A DNA stretch of 50,533 nt, taken from Bacteroidia bacterium. Lineage in GTDB: Bacteria > Bacteroidota > Bacteroidia > Chitinophagales > Saprospiraceae. Made by a program: the position numbers and the translations under genes. How positions within the stretch are numbered: position 1 is the stretch's first letter; every line of letters begins with the position of its first letter. Under the pieces are notes generated by a model. It had not been told where the DNA came from. It saw only the letters and a list, made by a program, of their open reading frames with translations, and ran no database searches. The stretch spans positions 1-50,533 of the forward strand of contig JAUIKE010000043.1 in NCBI GenBank assembly GCA_030430845.1, in the 5' to 3' direction. Shown one piece after another: positions 1 to 8,413 of this stretch.

Positions 1-38
1 GATAGTCTGGTTCTCCTCTCAACTGATGCTAAAATAAC

Positions 39-73
39 AACGGCCTGACGAAATTTTATTCCGTCAGGCCGTT
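39..73. terminator. Inverted repeat, possible terminator
   Basis: Arms AACGGCCTGACG (39-50) and CGTCAGGCCGTT (62-73) are perfectly complementary around an 11-nt A/T-rich loop. A second small stem (77-83 with 90-96, GCATCCC/GGGATGC) follows. The element could end a plus-strand gene lying left of the window: one open frame closes with TAA at 35-37, but only 12 codons are visible, so this is not called as a gene. Confidence 0.5.
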
Positions 74-110
74 CATGCATCCCTTTTCAGGGATGCCCGA
101 AATAAGAGAC

Positions 111-147
111 AAAAAAAAGGCCGGCGAAATTCGCCGGCCTTTTTTTT
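111..147 (-). terminator. Intrinsic terminator of rplS
   Basis: GGCCGGCGAA (119-128) pairs with TTCGCCGGCC (130-139), flanked by A-run on the left and T-run on the right, so the stem has a U-tract in either direction. It begins 10 bp after the rplS stop codon. This is one of the few canonical intrinsic terminators in the window. Confidence 0.85.
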
Positions 148-156
148 ATTAACTTT

Positions 157-519
157 TTACTTCGTTGGTCTAAGCGTTCTCTTTTCCTTGATCCTTGCTT
201 TCTTACCAACACGGTCTCTCAGGTAGAACAAGCGCGCTCTGCGCACTTTACCTTTTTTCAGGATTTTAATCTCAGTAATATTAGGAGATGAAAAAGGGAA
301 AATACGCTCCACGCCTACTCCATTAGACATTTTTCTAACGGTAAAAGTCTTAGTAGCTCCTTCTCCTTTGATTTGGAGAACGTCTCCGCGAAACTTCTGG
401 ATACGCTCTTTGTCTCCTTCAATAATCCGGTATCCCACCTCGATGTTATCGCCAGGGTGGAAGGTTGGTAAACCTTTATTGGATTTTAACTCCTCGTGAA
501 TATAGTTTATCGCGTCCAT
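157..519 (-). CDS. rplS: 50S ribosomal protein L19
   Basis: The 120-residue product is the large-subunit ribosomal protein L19, located at the 30S/50S interface. The family signature is clear: GDNIEVGYRIIEGDKERIQ near residues 23-41, then FTVRKMSNGVGVERIFPF at about 59-76, where most bacteria have VRKxxxGVGVERIFPxxSP. Length is normal for the family (about 115-120). The C-terminal RVGKKARIKEKR stretch is basic, as expected for rRNA contact. It appears monocistronic: a terminator follows at once and a palindrome-rich gap lies upstream. A TACATTTG box at 569-562 on the minus strand may be its -7 element. Confidence is high. Confidence 0.97.
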   Translation of the reverse strand: MDAINYIHEELKSNKGLPTFHPGDNIEVGYRIIEGDKERIQKFRGDVLQIKGEGATKTFTVRKMSNGVGVERIFPFSSPNITEIKILKKGKVRRARLFYLRDRVGKKARIKEKRTLRPTK

Positions 520-561
520 TGCTCTGCAATTTTGAATTCGTATGGTCTAAAAATAGCCGTG

Positions 562-591
562 CAAATGTACAATAATTTTTAGTGTAAAAAA
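562..591 (-). promoter_or_regulatory. Candidate rplS promoter (Bacteroidota -7 box)
   Basis: The minus strand carries TACATTTG at 569-562, matching TAnnTTTG, with a T-rich stretch about 19 nt further upstream where TTTG is expected. The box lies about 43 nt before the rplS ATG. The -33 element is weak. Confidence 0.4.
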
Positions 592-613
592 AGAATAGAT
601 ATAAAAAAACAAA

Positions 614-768
614 AAAAGGGGCTGTTCATCCCTCTCAGGCGGATTCGCCAACCAATAATATTTCTTTAAGGGGTGTTTTTTAGAGCCCGTCCGGGCTCTA
701 AAAAACACCCCTTAAAAAGAATCGTATGGGGCTGTTCGTCCGCCTCAAGCGGATGAACAGCCCCTTTT
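614..768. repeat. Nested inverted-repeat element
   Basis: Outer arms 614-642 and 740-768 are complementary over 29 bp with about four mismatches (AAAAGGGGCTGTTCATCC-type ends). Inside lies a perfect 25-bp inverted repeat (665-689 with 692-716, only 2 nt between arms). The right part also folds on itself (728-764, GGGGCTGTTC/GAACAGCCCC). The right end touches the stop codon of the CHU_C gene at 769, so it may act as its terminator, but the nested design exceeds a simple terminator. Confidence 0.7.
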
Positions 769-3036
769 CTATCGTATAAGCGTGGCAAAACCTCTCACCT
801 CTATTTTTTCACCTCGCGGACTTTTGTAGCTAACCTGAACAACATAGACCCCATTGGGTACCTCCTGTCCGTTATTGAATTTTCGGCCATTCCAGGAATC
901 ATCAGGATTTTCTGCCTGGAACACCAATTCACCCCAGCGGTTCCAAATGTTCATTACGAAATCGGTTGATCCATCCATTAAGCCCACCCCTCTATATTCA
1001 TCGTTTACACTATCCCCATTAGGTGTAAAGGCATTAGGGAGAAAATACCGAACCTCGGGCTGTATATCTATCATTTTAGACAAGGTGTCCTGGCAACCGT
1101 TGGGATGTGTAACTATTTGGGTAATCACATACATGCCTGTATCCGGATAAGTATAGCTTGGGTTGCGTTCAAAGGTATTGTAAGTATTACCAAAATCATA
1201 AAACCAGCTGGCCGCTCGTTCTGATTGATCCGTCAAGTCTACAGTAGGGAGTATACTACTAGGATTTTCTGGAAAAATAGTAAAGTCCGCTTTGGGTGAT
1301 TCCTGCATGCTGATCAATCCGTTAAATGTTGTATCTGTTTCGCAGCCGATAGGTGAAGTAATCTTTACATCTACAGTAAAATCCCCCGGATCTTGATAGG
1401 TGTAGGTAGGGCTTATTTCGCCGCTGGTCCCTCCATCACCAAAATCCCATTCTATTTCGTAAGTAGAATCGATGGGAAAAGAAAGATTATCAAAGAAAAT
1501 ATCGGCAGGCACGCAGCCTGCAAACGAGCTCGGTGCGATGACAATCAAGGCCGGGACCGGGAAATAAGAGATCGGTGCGACGAAAGTGTCTTCGCATTCA
1601 TTATTATCAGTTACGGTGAGCGACACGGGTATCTCGCCCGGACTTCGGTATTGGTGCAGCGGATTTTGCTGGACGGAGCTGTTCCCATCACCGAAATTCC
1701 AATTCCAGTCAACGATCCGCTCGGCACCGGTAGTGGATAGGTCGGTAAATTTCACATCCCCGGCAAAGCAGGTATCGTATTCATATTCAAAACCAGCTTC
1801 AATAGATGGAAAAAGGTTTACGTATATTTTAGCCGTATCCCCACAATCCGTACCTGGATTCAGGATTAATTCTCCTTCGTAGTCCCCTACTCCCGGAAAA
1901 GTGAAGGTCGGACTCCATTCGTTGGAGGTCACTATTTCACCGTTAAAATTGAAACGCCATTCAAAAAAGTCAATGAACCGCCTTTGGTAGCTTTCATTCT
2001 CAAAAGAGATTTCAAAATCTCCACAGGAATTGATGAGGAATTCCTGGTCTCCGACCACGGCATCCTCTTTGACATCGGCAATCACCGTAGGATCACAAGA
2101 GGCTACATTAAACTGAAAGTCCCGAAATACTTTGCTTAATAAAACACCATTTCGATACTCCGACACACAAACACCCACCACAAACTGCCCCAGTACATCT
2201 GGTGTACCGGTAATCAATCCGGTATTAGGGTCAATGCTGATGACCGGGTTGCCACCCATTGGTGCTTTGGCTGTGTAAGTGGGTACAATAAAGCTGACAT
2301 TACCGTAAGGTGGCGGACATGCGGGGTCGGGCTGGGCACCCTCGCAAGAGGAGTACTGCGGCGTACTCAAAATAGGGCCTCCTCCGGTTAGGGGAGGACA
2401 AAATTCATATACCAATTGGTCGCCATCCGGATCTGTAGCTGAGTGATCAAACTCCAGAGCCGCTCCGGCACAGATCACTGTAGGTGGAAAACTATTGAAT
2501 ACCGGGCTGTTATTACAAGAATCCTGTGCCGTAGTTGTTATTTCAATGGTATAAGTTGCTCCGACATTGTCTGGGCCAATGATGTTATTAATGGTTTGGT
2601 TTCGGCAGCAACGCTGATAAGAAACATGATAACTAACACCATTATTCTCTAACCGAACTCCGTAATCACTCAACTTAAATACATATAATGCTTCCTGCAC
2701 ACAAACATCTGGCGGGATCAGGCAAGGATAATCAGGAGCTGCAACGCTTTTTATACTCTCAATACCCACATCAAGCCGGTACTTGGCATCAAAACGCCCC
2801 AAACTCGAGCAATCCCGTCCATTACATTCATAAATCCCAATCCGGGCAGGAGAGTCGAAATCCGCACAATTATCACAATTACAATCGCGATACATCTTTA
2901 GTGTGAAAATATAATCTCCTCCCCCAAGGCATTCATAGGTAATATCTCCACCGATGATATGCCGGGCAAATGATTTTGAAGGTAGAAAAAACAGCGAGAC
3001 AAGTAAAAACAATAAGCCGGGCAGTAGTCTCTTCAT
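769..3036 (-). CDS. Secreted PKD-domain protein with CHU_C (type B T9SS) sorting domain
   Basis: About 755 residues from the chosen start. An upstream in-frame ATG at 3069 exists, but starting at 3036 gives a clean signal peptide (MKRLLPGLLFLLVSLFFLP, cleavage near SFA). Three or more PKD-like repeats follow in the second half, with cores such as WNWNFGDG, EIEWDFGDG and WFYDFG, each ending in a Y-x-Y/G-x-Y strand. The last ~90 residues (FLPNAFTPNGDSVNDEY through NRWGELVFQ and DSWNG to PNGVYVVQV) form the gliding-motility-associated C-terminal domain, known to direct type IX secretion. The protein is therefore probably exported to the cell surface. The N-terminal half has many Cys and resembles other Bacteroidota surface proteins. 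Ligand unknown; an adhesin role is inference. Confidence 0.85.
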   Translation of the reverse strand: MKRLLPGLLFLLVSLFFLPSKSFARHIIGGDITYECLGGGDYIFTLKMYRDCNCDNCADFDSPARIGIYECNGRDCSSLGRFDAKYRLDVGIESIKSVAAPDYPCLIPPDVCVQEALYVFKLSDYGVRLENNGVSYHVSYQRCCRNQTINNIIGPDNVGATYTIEITTTAQDSCNNSPVFNSFPPTVICAGAALEFDHSATDPDGDQLVYEFCPPLTGGGPILSTPQYSSCEGAQPDPACPPPYGNVSFIVPTYTAKAPMGGNPVISIDPNTGLITGTPDVLGQFVVGVCVSEYRNGVLLSKVFRDFQFNVASCDPTVIADVKEDAVVGDQEFLINSCGDFEISFENESYQRRFIDFFEWRFNFNGEIVTSNEWSPTFTFPGVGDYEGELILNPGTDCGDTAKIYVNLFPSIEAGFEYEYDTCFAGDVKFTDLSTTGAERIVDWNWNFGDGNSSVQQNPLHQYRSPGEIPVSLTVTDNNECEDTFVAPISYFPVPALIVIAPSSFAGCVPADIFFDNLSFPIDSTYEIEWDFGDGGTSGEISPTYTYQDPGDFTVDVKITSPIGCETDTTFNGLISMQESPKADFTIFPENPSSILPTVDLTDQSERAASWFYDFGNTYNTFERNPSYTYPDTGMYVITQIVTHPNGCQDTLSKMIDIQPEVRYFLPNAFTPNGDSVNDEYRGVGLMDGSTDFVMNIWNRWGELVFQAENPDDSWNGRKFNNGQEVPNGVYVVQVSYKSPRGEKIEVRGFATLIR

Positions 3037-3358
3037 ATTATCGAAAGTTATTAATGTCCTTTTATACAATAGTAAACTAAAAATTCAGTTAAATGATTAT
3101 AACATCTTCAATGGATTGTCATATAAATGATGGCTTCCCAACTGCCATCATTCATAAACGGAGCACATTCATCTCATTTACCGGTTAAGCATCTAGTTTC
3201 TTCGAGGCTTGTCATTATTATAATAGAATGACCAATTTAAGATAATTATTGTTTTTGTCTTTCGGTACTTTAATAAACTCAATTTGAAGGTTCGCAAGCT
3301 AACAGACAGAAAGATAGAGTTTGGTCCCGTAGGCTGTCAGAGTTAAAATGCAACACTC

Positions 3359-3964
3359 ATGAATGTTATGACTTTTACCAATACGCAAAAAGGTATGATG
3401 GCACCCCAGGATATTCAGGGAGCCGCCAAAACGATCGCGTCAGGAGGACTTGCTTTATTTCCTACAGATACCATTTGGACAGTTGGTTGTGATCTGTCAG
3501 ACCCGGCCGCCTGCACAAGCCTTTTACGACTGAAGCATCAGCCATCTCCTTACGGGTTTGAAGTTTTGGTGAACTCCTTAGGCATGCTAAAAAAATATGT
3601 TCCTTCTTTACATCCTAAGCTCGAAACCTTATTGTTTTATCACAACAGGCCCCTTAGCATTCTCATCCCTCCTCCTCATTTATTTCCAAAACATGTGTTT
3701 GATCAGGATCCCACCTTCGCTGTACGGCTGGTCCGGGATGAATTCAGCGCCCAACTCATCTATGAAACCGGGAAACCCTTGTTTTCAACCTTTGCCACAA
3801 CTAATGATGATTTGATTCCCAGCACTTTTGGTCATATTAGTTCCTCTGTTCTGGAACGGATGGATTATGTGGCCAAGCACCGGCAGTCTGATAAAAATAA
3901 AGGCCGGCCTGCTGTAGTAGTAGCCCTTTCAGAAAATGATGAAATGGTGTTTTTACAGGAATAA
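3359..3964 (+). CDS. Sua5/YciO/YrdC family protein
   Basis: 201 residues (198 from the second ATG at 3368). The opening GGLALFPTDTIWTVGCDLSD matches the YrdC core (usual GG.v.YPTDTvYGLgcd). The family makes threonylcarbamoyl-AMP from Thr, ATP and bicarbonate for t6A in ANN-reading tRNAs. This copy is divergent: the KxRP substrate loop that follows is KHQPSPYGFEVLV here, with KHQP replacing K(G/R)RP. The segment NRPLSILIPPP corresponds to the usual 'PGP.T.IL' strand, and FAVRLVRDEFSAQLI to 'VR.P......L'. It is close to full length for the short YciO-type branch. It may be a paralogue with another substrate rather than the essential TsaC. It converges on the S41 protease, with a strong palindrome between the two stops. 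Confidence 0.75.
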   Translation: MNVMTFTNTQKGMMAPQDIQGAAKTIASGGLALFPTDTIWTVGCDLSDPAACTSLLRLKHQPSPYGFEVLVNSLGMLKKYVPSLHPKLETLLFYHNRPLSILIPPPHLFPKHVFDQDPTFAVRLVRDEFSAQLIYETGKPLFSTFATTNDDLIPSTFGHISSSVLERMDYVAKHRQSDKNKGRPAVVVALSENDEMVFLQE

Positions 3965-4011
3965 TTAATCGAAGTTGCGATATAGCTTACAATTGAATAA
4001 ATTTTTCTATT

Positions 4012-4063
4012 ACAGCTGATAAAATAGGTTGCGGCAGCCGCCGCAACCTATTTTATCAGCTGT
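4012..4063. repeat. Long palindrome between convergent genes
   Basis: Perfect 23-bp arms at 4012-4034 and 4041-4063 with a 6-nt loop (CAGCCG). It separates the Sua5-like gene (stop 3964) from the S41 protease gene (stop 4098). Neither strand has a U-tract directly after the stem, so it is not a canonical intrinsic terminator. It is one of a class described in the findings. Confidence 0.8.
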
Positions 4064-4097
4064 ACTGAAATTTATCTTTTGTGTATCACAACTTGGA

Positions 4098-5756
4098 TTA
4101 GTTATTCAATACGGTAAGAGAATTCGGATCAGCCAACACTTCAACTGCTTTTTGAACGTCTGGATCGCTTTCATTCCAGACCTGGAAAAAGGCAGAGTCA
4201 TCAAAAAGGACCCGGGCCATTTCAGCTTTGATCATGCGTTTTAAAGCAGATTCAATTTTGGGAAGATGAGAATAATCAAAGTGAACTTTTTTATTTTTAA
4301 CCTCTGCCAGGAAAGTCTCCCAATCTTCAGCGCTTACCTCAAACTTCTTGTTAAACGCCTTAAAAGTTAGAGGTGGTTCGGCTGCCTGGTAGATCTGGTC
4401 TTCGTAATGTCTGAATATAAAAGGTGTAATTTGCTGACGCAATTTGATATAATCATCACTAAGCAGGTTAGTGTCTAAGGGTACGAATACATCCGGCCAG
4501 ATCCCCCCACCTCCATAGACTACACGGCCGTTTGTTGTCAGGTACTCCGAAGAGTCCTGAGGAGCATAACGGTCTTCAGAAAGCAGCTCGCCAGAATAAT
4601 ATCGATCCATAAAGTCATTATCGTACTGTTCCAGATCGTCATATGGTTTTTGGATAGATCTTCCGGAAGGCGTATAATACCTGGAGATGGTCAGGCGCAA
4701 TGCAGAGCCATCCCTGAGCATAAACTGTTGCTGAACCATCCCTTTTCCAAAAGAACGGCGGCCAATGATATAACCTCGGTCATGGTCCTGAACAGCACCC
4801 GCTACAATTTCACTGGCTGATGCGGAGCCCTGATCAATCAGAACGGCTACGTCCTCAATGTCAAAAAAGGCGCGTCCTGTCGAGACATAGTCTTTCCTGC
4901 TGGATCTTCGGCCCTCGGTATATACCATGAGTTCATCTCGTTGTGGAAAGATCTGGTTGAGTATTTTTGTAGCCTGGGGTAAATAGCCACCTGGGTTTTG
5001 GCGCAAGTCCAGGACCAGGTCGGTCATTCCTTCTTTTTCTACCAAATGCTCCAGCTTTTGCATAAACTCATCATAAGCGGTAGCACTGAATCGGGCCAGG
5101 CGGATATAGCCCGTTTCATCATCCAACATGTAAGCAGCATCTATACTATTGATGGGAATTTCTTCCCGGGTAATGGTATATTTACGGATTTCTGCTTCAT
5201 GCGCCCGCTTGATACCGATGGTCACTTCCGTTCCTTTTTCGCCTTTCAACAACTTTTTGGCCCCTTCGAAATCAATGCCTATACCCGCAATAATAGAATC
5301 TTCCACCATAACCACGCGATCGCCGGTCCGTATACCGGCTGCTTCAGAAGGCCCCCCAGCTATCGGATCTAAGACTACAATCGTATCTTCAATGATCATA
5401 AATCCGATGCCGATCCCCTCAAAGTTCCCTTCCAGTGGGTCATTCGTGGCCTCGAACTGCTCGGCAGAAATATAAATAGAATGAGGATCTAACTGATCCA
5501 AAATACTGCGGATGGCCTCGTCTATCAATTGATCATGATCAACATCGTCGACATACTTAGCCTCAATGTATTTAATCAGTTCATCAATTTTACTTTGACT
5601 GCTAATAGCGGACGCATCATCTCTTTTTTCCAGCATTACCGGAGCCACGCCGCTACCCATTCGAAGGCCGACCATCACGCCTATTACAAGAGAAAAAGCT
5701 AAAAGGAAAGGAAGCCAAATATTTATTTTGTGTAAAGGTCTTGAATCCTGACTCAT
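4098..5756 (-). CDS. S41 family C-terminal processing peptidase (CtpA-like)
   Basis: 552 residues. An N-terminal membrane anchor (NIWLPFLLAFSLVIGVMVGL, about residues 12-31) is followed by the S41 N-terminal helical part. A PDZ domain with FEGIGIGFMI and a peptide-binding loop spans about 110-200, and the tail-specific protease core follows. The catalytic serine is in GSASASEIVAGA (about residue 310) and the catalytic lysine in RRSFGKGMVQQ (about 336); the 25-residue spacing is typical of CtpA Ser/Lys dyads. Substrates are expected to be periplasmic proteins recognised by their C-termini. The ~150 residues after the core are common in Bacteroidota CtpA enzymes. It stands alone, divergent from the Lrp gene. 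Confidence 0.93.
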   Translation of the reverse strand: MSQDSRPLHKINIWLPFLLAFSLVIGVMVGLRMGSGVAPVMLEKRDDASAISSQSKIDELIKYIEAKYVDDVDHDQLIDEAIRSILDQLDPHSIYISAEQFEATNDPLEGNFEGIGIGFMIIEDTIVVLDPIAGGPSEAAGIRTGDRVVMVEDSIIAGIGIDFEGAKKLLKGEKGTEVTIGIKRAHEAEIRKYTITREEIPINSIDAAYMLDDETGYIRLARFSATAYDEFMQKLEHLVEKEGMTDLVLDLRQNPGGYLPQATKILNQIFPQRDELMVYTEGRRSSRKDYVSTGRAFFDIEDVAVLIDQGSASASEIVAGAVQDHDRGYIIGRRSFGKGMVQQQFMLRDGSALRLTISRYYTPSGRSIQKPYDDLEQYDNDFMDRYYSGELLSEDRYAPQDSSEYLTTNGRVVYGGGGIWPDVFVPLDTNLLSDDYIKLRQQITPFIFRHYEDQIYQAAEPPLTFKAFNKKFEVSAEDWETFLAEVKNKKVHFDYSHLPKIESALKRMIKAEMARVLFDDSAFFQVWNESDPDVQKAVEVLADPNSLTVLNN

Positions 5757-6184
5757 CCTGTTCGTAAATTTGAAATATTATTGGAAGCTTGCAAGTACTT
5801 AAACAAAACTGCCATGGTATGCCTCCATTGAATACAGTTCAGCTAAGGAGCTTATTGTAATAAAATATTTCTAATGGAAAAAAGTTTACATTGCTGTCTT
5901 AAGAAAGTTAAAAAAGGAATTTAACCTTATTAATATTGTAAGGTACGTAAAAGAAGCTAAAGGTGTTCACTTTTAACAAGCCGATTGAATGGGTTTGTAA
6001 TATGTAGGTTTGCCCTAGCCGAGGCAAACCTACATATGTTTATTGACCTTACGCACTTGCTCTATATAAAGAAATAATCAATCGATTTTAAAAATTCCTC
6101 AATACATACAAACAAACAAGCCTATTCTTTGATAATTTAAAACCAAATAGATACTTTTGGTGAAAAATTAACAATAATTTGTCT
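5757..6184. promoter_or_regulatory. Divergent intergenic region with internal palindrome
   Basis: About 430 bp, A/T rich, between the divergent protease and Lrp genes. It holds a perfect 15-bp inverted repeat (6000-6014 with 6023-6037, arms ATATGTAGGTTTGCC / reverse complement, 8-nt loop) and the Lrp promoter near its right end. No additional coding sequence was seen. Confidence 0.6.
6128..6159 (+). promoter_or_regulatory. Promoter of the Lrp/AsnC gene
   Basis: TTTG at 6128-6131, a 20-nt spacer and TACTTTTG at 6152-6159 match the Bacteroidota primary-sigma consensus (TTTG, N19-21, TAnnTTTG) in both boxes. The predicted transcription start is near 6166, giving a leader of about 20 nt before the ATG at 6185. 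Confidence 0.7.
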
Positions 6185-6679
6185 ATGAGCAAATTCAACG
6201 ATATAGATCAACTGGATAAACAGATCCTATCCATTCTAATGAGGAATGCCAAAAAGGCCTATACGGACATTGCCAAGCAGCTCTATGTATCAGGCGGAAC
6301 GATCCATGTTCGTATGAAAAAACTGGAAGATGCGGGGATAGTAAAAGGCTATAATCTGGTAGTGGATCATTCTAAACTAGGCTATGATATCTCTGCCTTT
6401 CTGGGCATTTATCTCGATAAAAGTTCTTTGTATGAGGACGTGGCCAAAGAACTGAAAGCCATTAAAGAGATCGTCGGAGCTCATTATACAACGGGCTTGT
6501 ATAACATCTTTGCCAAGATCGTTTGTCGGGACACCACTCATCTGAGGGAAGTCCTTCATAAAATTCAGGATGTTAAAGGTATTCAGCGTACCGAAACTTT
6601 TATTTCTTTGGAGGAATCCATCAACCGACCACTGGCTATTGAAGAGGAGGAAGAGGATTCGATGAAGGTGACATCATAA
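6185..6679 (+). CDS. Lrp/AsnC family transcriptional regulator
   Basis: 164 residues from the ATG at 6185; a TTG lies two codons earlier but the ATG fits better. The N-terminal winged helix-turn-helix is intact: IDQLDKQILSILMRNAKKAY, then DIAKQLYVSGGTIHVRMKKLEDAGIVKGY. In this recognition helix many homologues have S.stVh.Rv.kLe..GiI. The C-terminal RAM/ligand-binding domain runs from about residue 65 (LGYDISAFLGIYL) to FISLEESINRPL. The acidic tail (EEEEED) is a family variation. Such proteins form octamers that sense amino acids. The own promoter and the palindrome right after the stop suggest a single-gene unit. Its targets cannot be told from the sequence. Confidence 0.93.
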   Translation: MSKFNDIDQLDKQILSILMRNAKKAYTDIAKQLYVSGGTIHVRMKKLEDAGIVKGYNLVVDHSKLGYDISAFLGIYLDKSSLYEDVAKELKAIKEIVGAHYTTGLYNIFAKIVCRDTTHLREVLHKIQDVKGIQRTETFISLEESINRPLAIEEEEEDSMKVTS

Positions 6680-6711
6680 TTAAATGAGCGCCGTCAGCGC
6701 TCATTTAATTA
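6677..6711. terminator. Palindrome at Lrp / GH32 convergent stops
   Basis: Arms TAATTAAATGAGCGC (6677-6691) and the exact complement (6697-6711) with a 5-nt loop. The left arm begins with the Lrp stop codon (6677-6679). The GH32 gene on the other strand ends 10 bp further on at 6721. Confidence 0.7.
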
Positions 6712-6720
6712 GTTCATAAC

Positions 6721-8343
6721 TTACCAAATCCCTTTCAGTTCGTATACCGTTCCTGATTTTATATCCACCGCTCCTTCCTCCACAATTAAACTCAGCTTTG
6801 TAAAATCCTCCGTCGGGAAAAAGATCTCCGTCATCACGGTGGCCCCATCATCCGCAAAAAGCTCGGCAGAGGCCACATCAAAGAAAAGGTGAAGCTTAAT
6901 GTTCTCTGCTTCGGAAGCCCTGGGAGCTACATGCGGCTGTTCAGCAAAAATATCTGAAAAATCCTTTTTCCCAGCCTCTGTACGATCACTGTAAAATTCT
7001 CGGGTTTCGGAATTATAAAAAATCGTGTAGTGTTCTCCTTTGTCATTGGCCATTTGGATACCAAAGACGGTTGTGCCGGAATTCGCTACGCTTAGTTCTA
7101 GCTCTACCTCCAATAAAGATCCCTCTACCCCTAGTTGCTCGCTTAAATTGACATCCTCTGTAACAGGACGAGCCGTAATGGGATGACTCGCGGCACGCAA
7201 TTGCTTCAATTCTGCTACAGGCTGTGTCATTAGCCGATATCCCTGGGAAGTTGTATGCAACTCCAATGTGCGCGGAACGGTCATAGCGCTACGCCAATAC
7301 GGATGAGTTGGCACTCTGTTAGCGTAATTCCAATTACTCATCCATCCTAGGAAAAGTCTGCGTCCATCCTCTTCAGGAATGTCTGACCAGGTCACGCCCG
7401 CATAATTATCCCGACCATAATCTAACCAGATGGCATTCTCGACGGTATCTGTAGGTTCATTCGTTAGGTCTGCTGCAAAATCAGGATCCAGAGTGAATGT
7501 TTTTCCATCAAAATCTCCCACAAAGTACTGAGTAGCAGATCCACCGTTTGGTCCACCTGGATTTATGCTTAACAACAATACCCATTTTTTCTCGTCACTA
7601 CCTTGCACTTGCATTGGAAACAAATCCGGACATTCCCAGACGCCTCCGTGAGAGCCCCATTCCTCCCCAAAATCACTTAGGAAGGTCCAGTTTATCATAT
7701 CCGGAGAACCATAAAATTTCACATGATCTCCTTCAGCAAACACCATCACCCATTGATCGGAATCATCGTCCCAGATCACCTTCGGATCGCGAAAATCTCT
7801 GGAGCCGGGATTCGGAACTACCGGATTACCTTCATACTTCGTCCAGGTACGGCCCTTGTCGTTACTATAGGCAATACTTTGACTTTGATAATCAACTCTT
7901 CCCTGTCGCAAACCAGTAGTATCGTGATGCGTGAATATGGCAATCAGGGGTGGCTCTTCATTTTCTCCCAACCCACTGGTATTATTCCAATCTACAACCG
8001 CACTGCCCGAAAAAATATACCCGAGTGGATCCGGATAGAGCGATATAGGAAGGTGTTCCCAATGCACCATGTCCTTACTCACTGCATGTCCCCAATGCAT
8101 GGGGCCCCAAACCGTGCTGTCGGGATAAAATTGATAGTGAAGATGATACTCTCCGTCGTAGAAGACCATCCCATTGGGATCATTCATCCACATACTATCA
8201 GGTGAAAAGTGAAATTGAGGCCGATGAGGCTCCTGGTAATAAGTATCCATTTCCTCTGGTGGTTCTGATGCCGTTTCATTCGATTGACATCCAAGGATAG
8301 ATAAAAAATAAAGAAGAAAAAAAAGTTGGTTTATCCTTTTCAT
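6721..8343 (-). CDS. GH32 fructan hydrolase, lipoprotein (levanase/inulinase type)
   Basis: 540 residues with a lipoprotein signal (MKRINQLFFLLYFLSILGC, lipidated Cys19). All three GH32 landmarks are present: nucleophile motif WMNDPNG near residue 53, transition-state motif RDPKV near 184, and acid/base motif ECPDL near 237. The five-blade propeller is followed by a C-terminal beta-sandwich (about 385-540). The family hydrolyses beta-fructosidic bonds of sucrose, inulin or levan; endo versus exo action cannot be read from sequence. It is the last gene of the minus-strand fructan locus and ends at a palindrome shared with lrp. The lipid anchor suggests a membrane-attached enzyme, on the cell surface or facing the periplasm. 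Confidence 0.93.
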   Translation of the reverse strand: MKRINQLFFLLYFLSILGCQSNETASEPPEEMDTYYQEPHRPQFHFSPDSMWMNDPNGMVFYDGEYHLHYQFYPDSTVWGPMHWGHAVSKDMVHWEHLPISLYPDPLGYIFSGSAVVDWNNTSGLGENEEPPLIAIFTHHDTTGLRQGRVDYQSQSIAYSNDKGRTWTKYEGNPVVPNPGSRDFRDPKVIWDDDSDQWVMVFAEGDHVKFYGSPDMINWTFLSDFGEEWGSHGGVWECPDLFPMQVQGSDEKKWVLLLSINPGGPNGGSATQYFVGDFDGKTFTLDPDFAADLTNEPTDTVENAIWLDYGRDNYAGVTWSDIPEEDGRRLFLGWMSNWNYANRVPTHPYWRSAMTVPRTLELHTTSQGYRLMTQPVAELKQLRAASHPITARPVTEDVNLSEQLGVEGSLLEVELELSVANSGTTVFGIQMANDKGEHYTIFYNSETREFYSDRTEAGKKDFSDIFAEQPHVAPRASEAENIKLHLFFDVASAELFADDGATVMTEIFFPTEDFTKLSLIVEEGAVDIKSGTVYELKGIW

Positions 8344-8413
8344 AACTTTAATTCGATTAGGGAACTGATTAAAAGTGATTGGGCCGGACCGTAGCCAATG
8401 AGTTTTATTCAGT

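Noticed and set aside
1..37. Possible plus-strand gene end with TAA at 35-37
   Set aside because: Only 12 codons are in view and the other frames are also open, so no gene can be supported.
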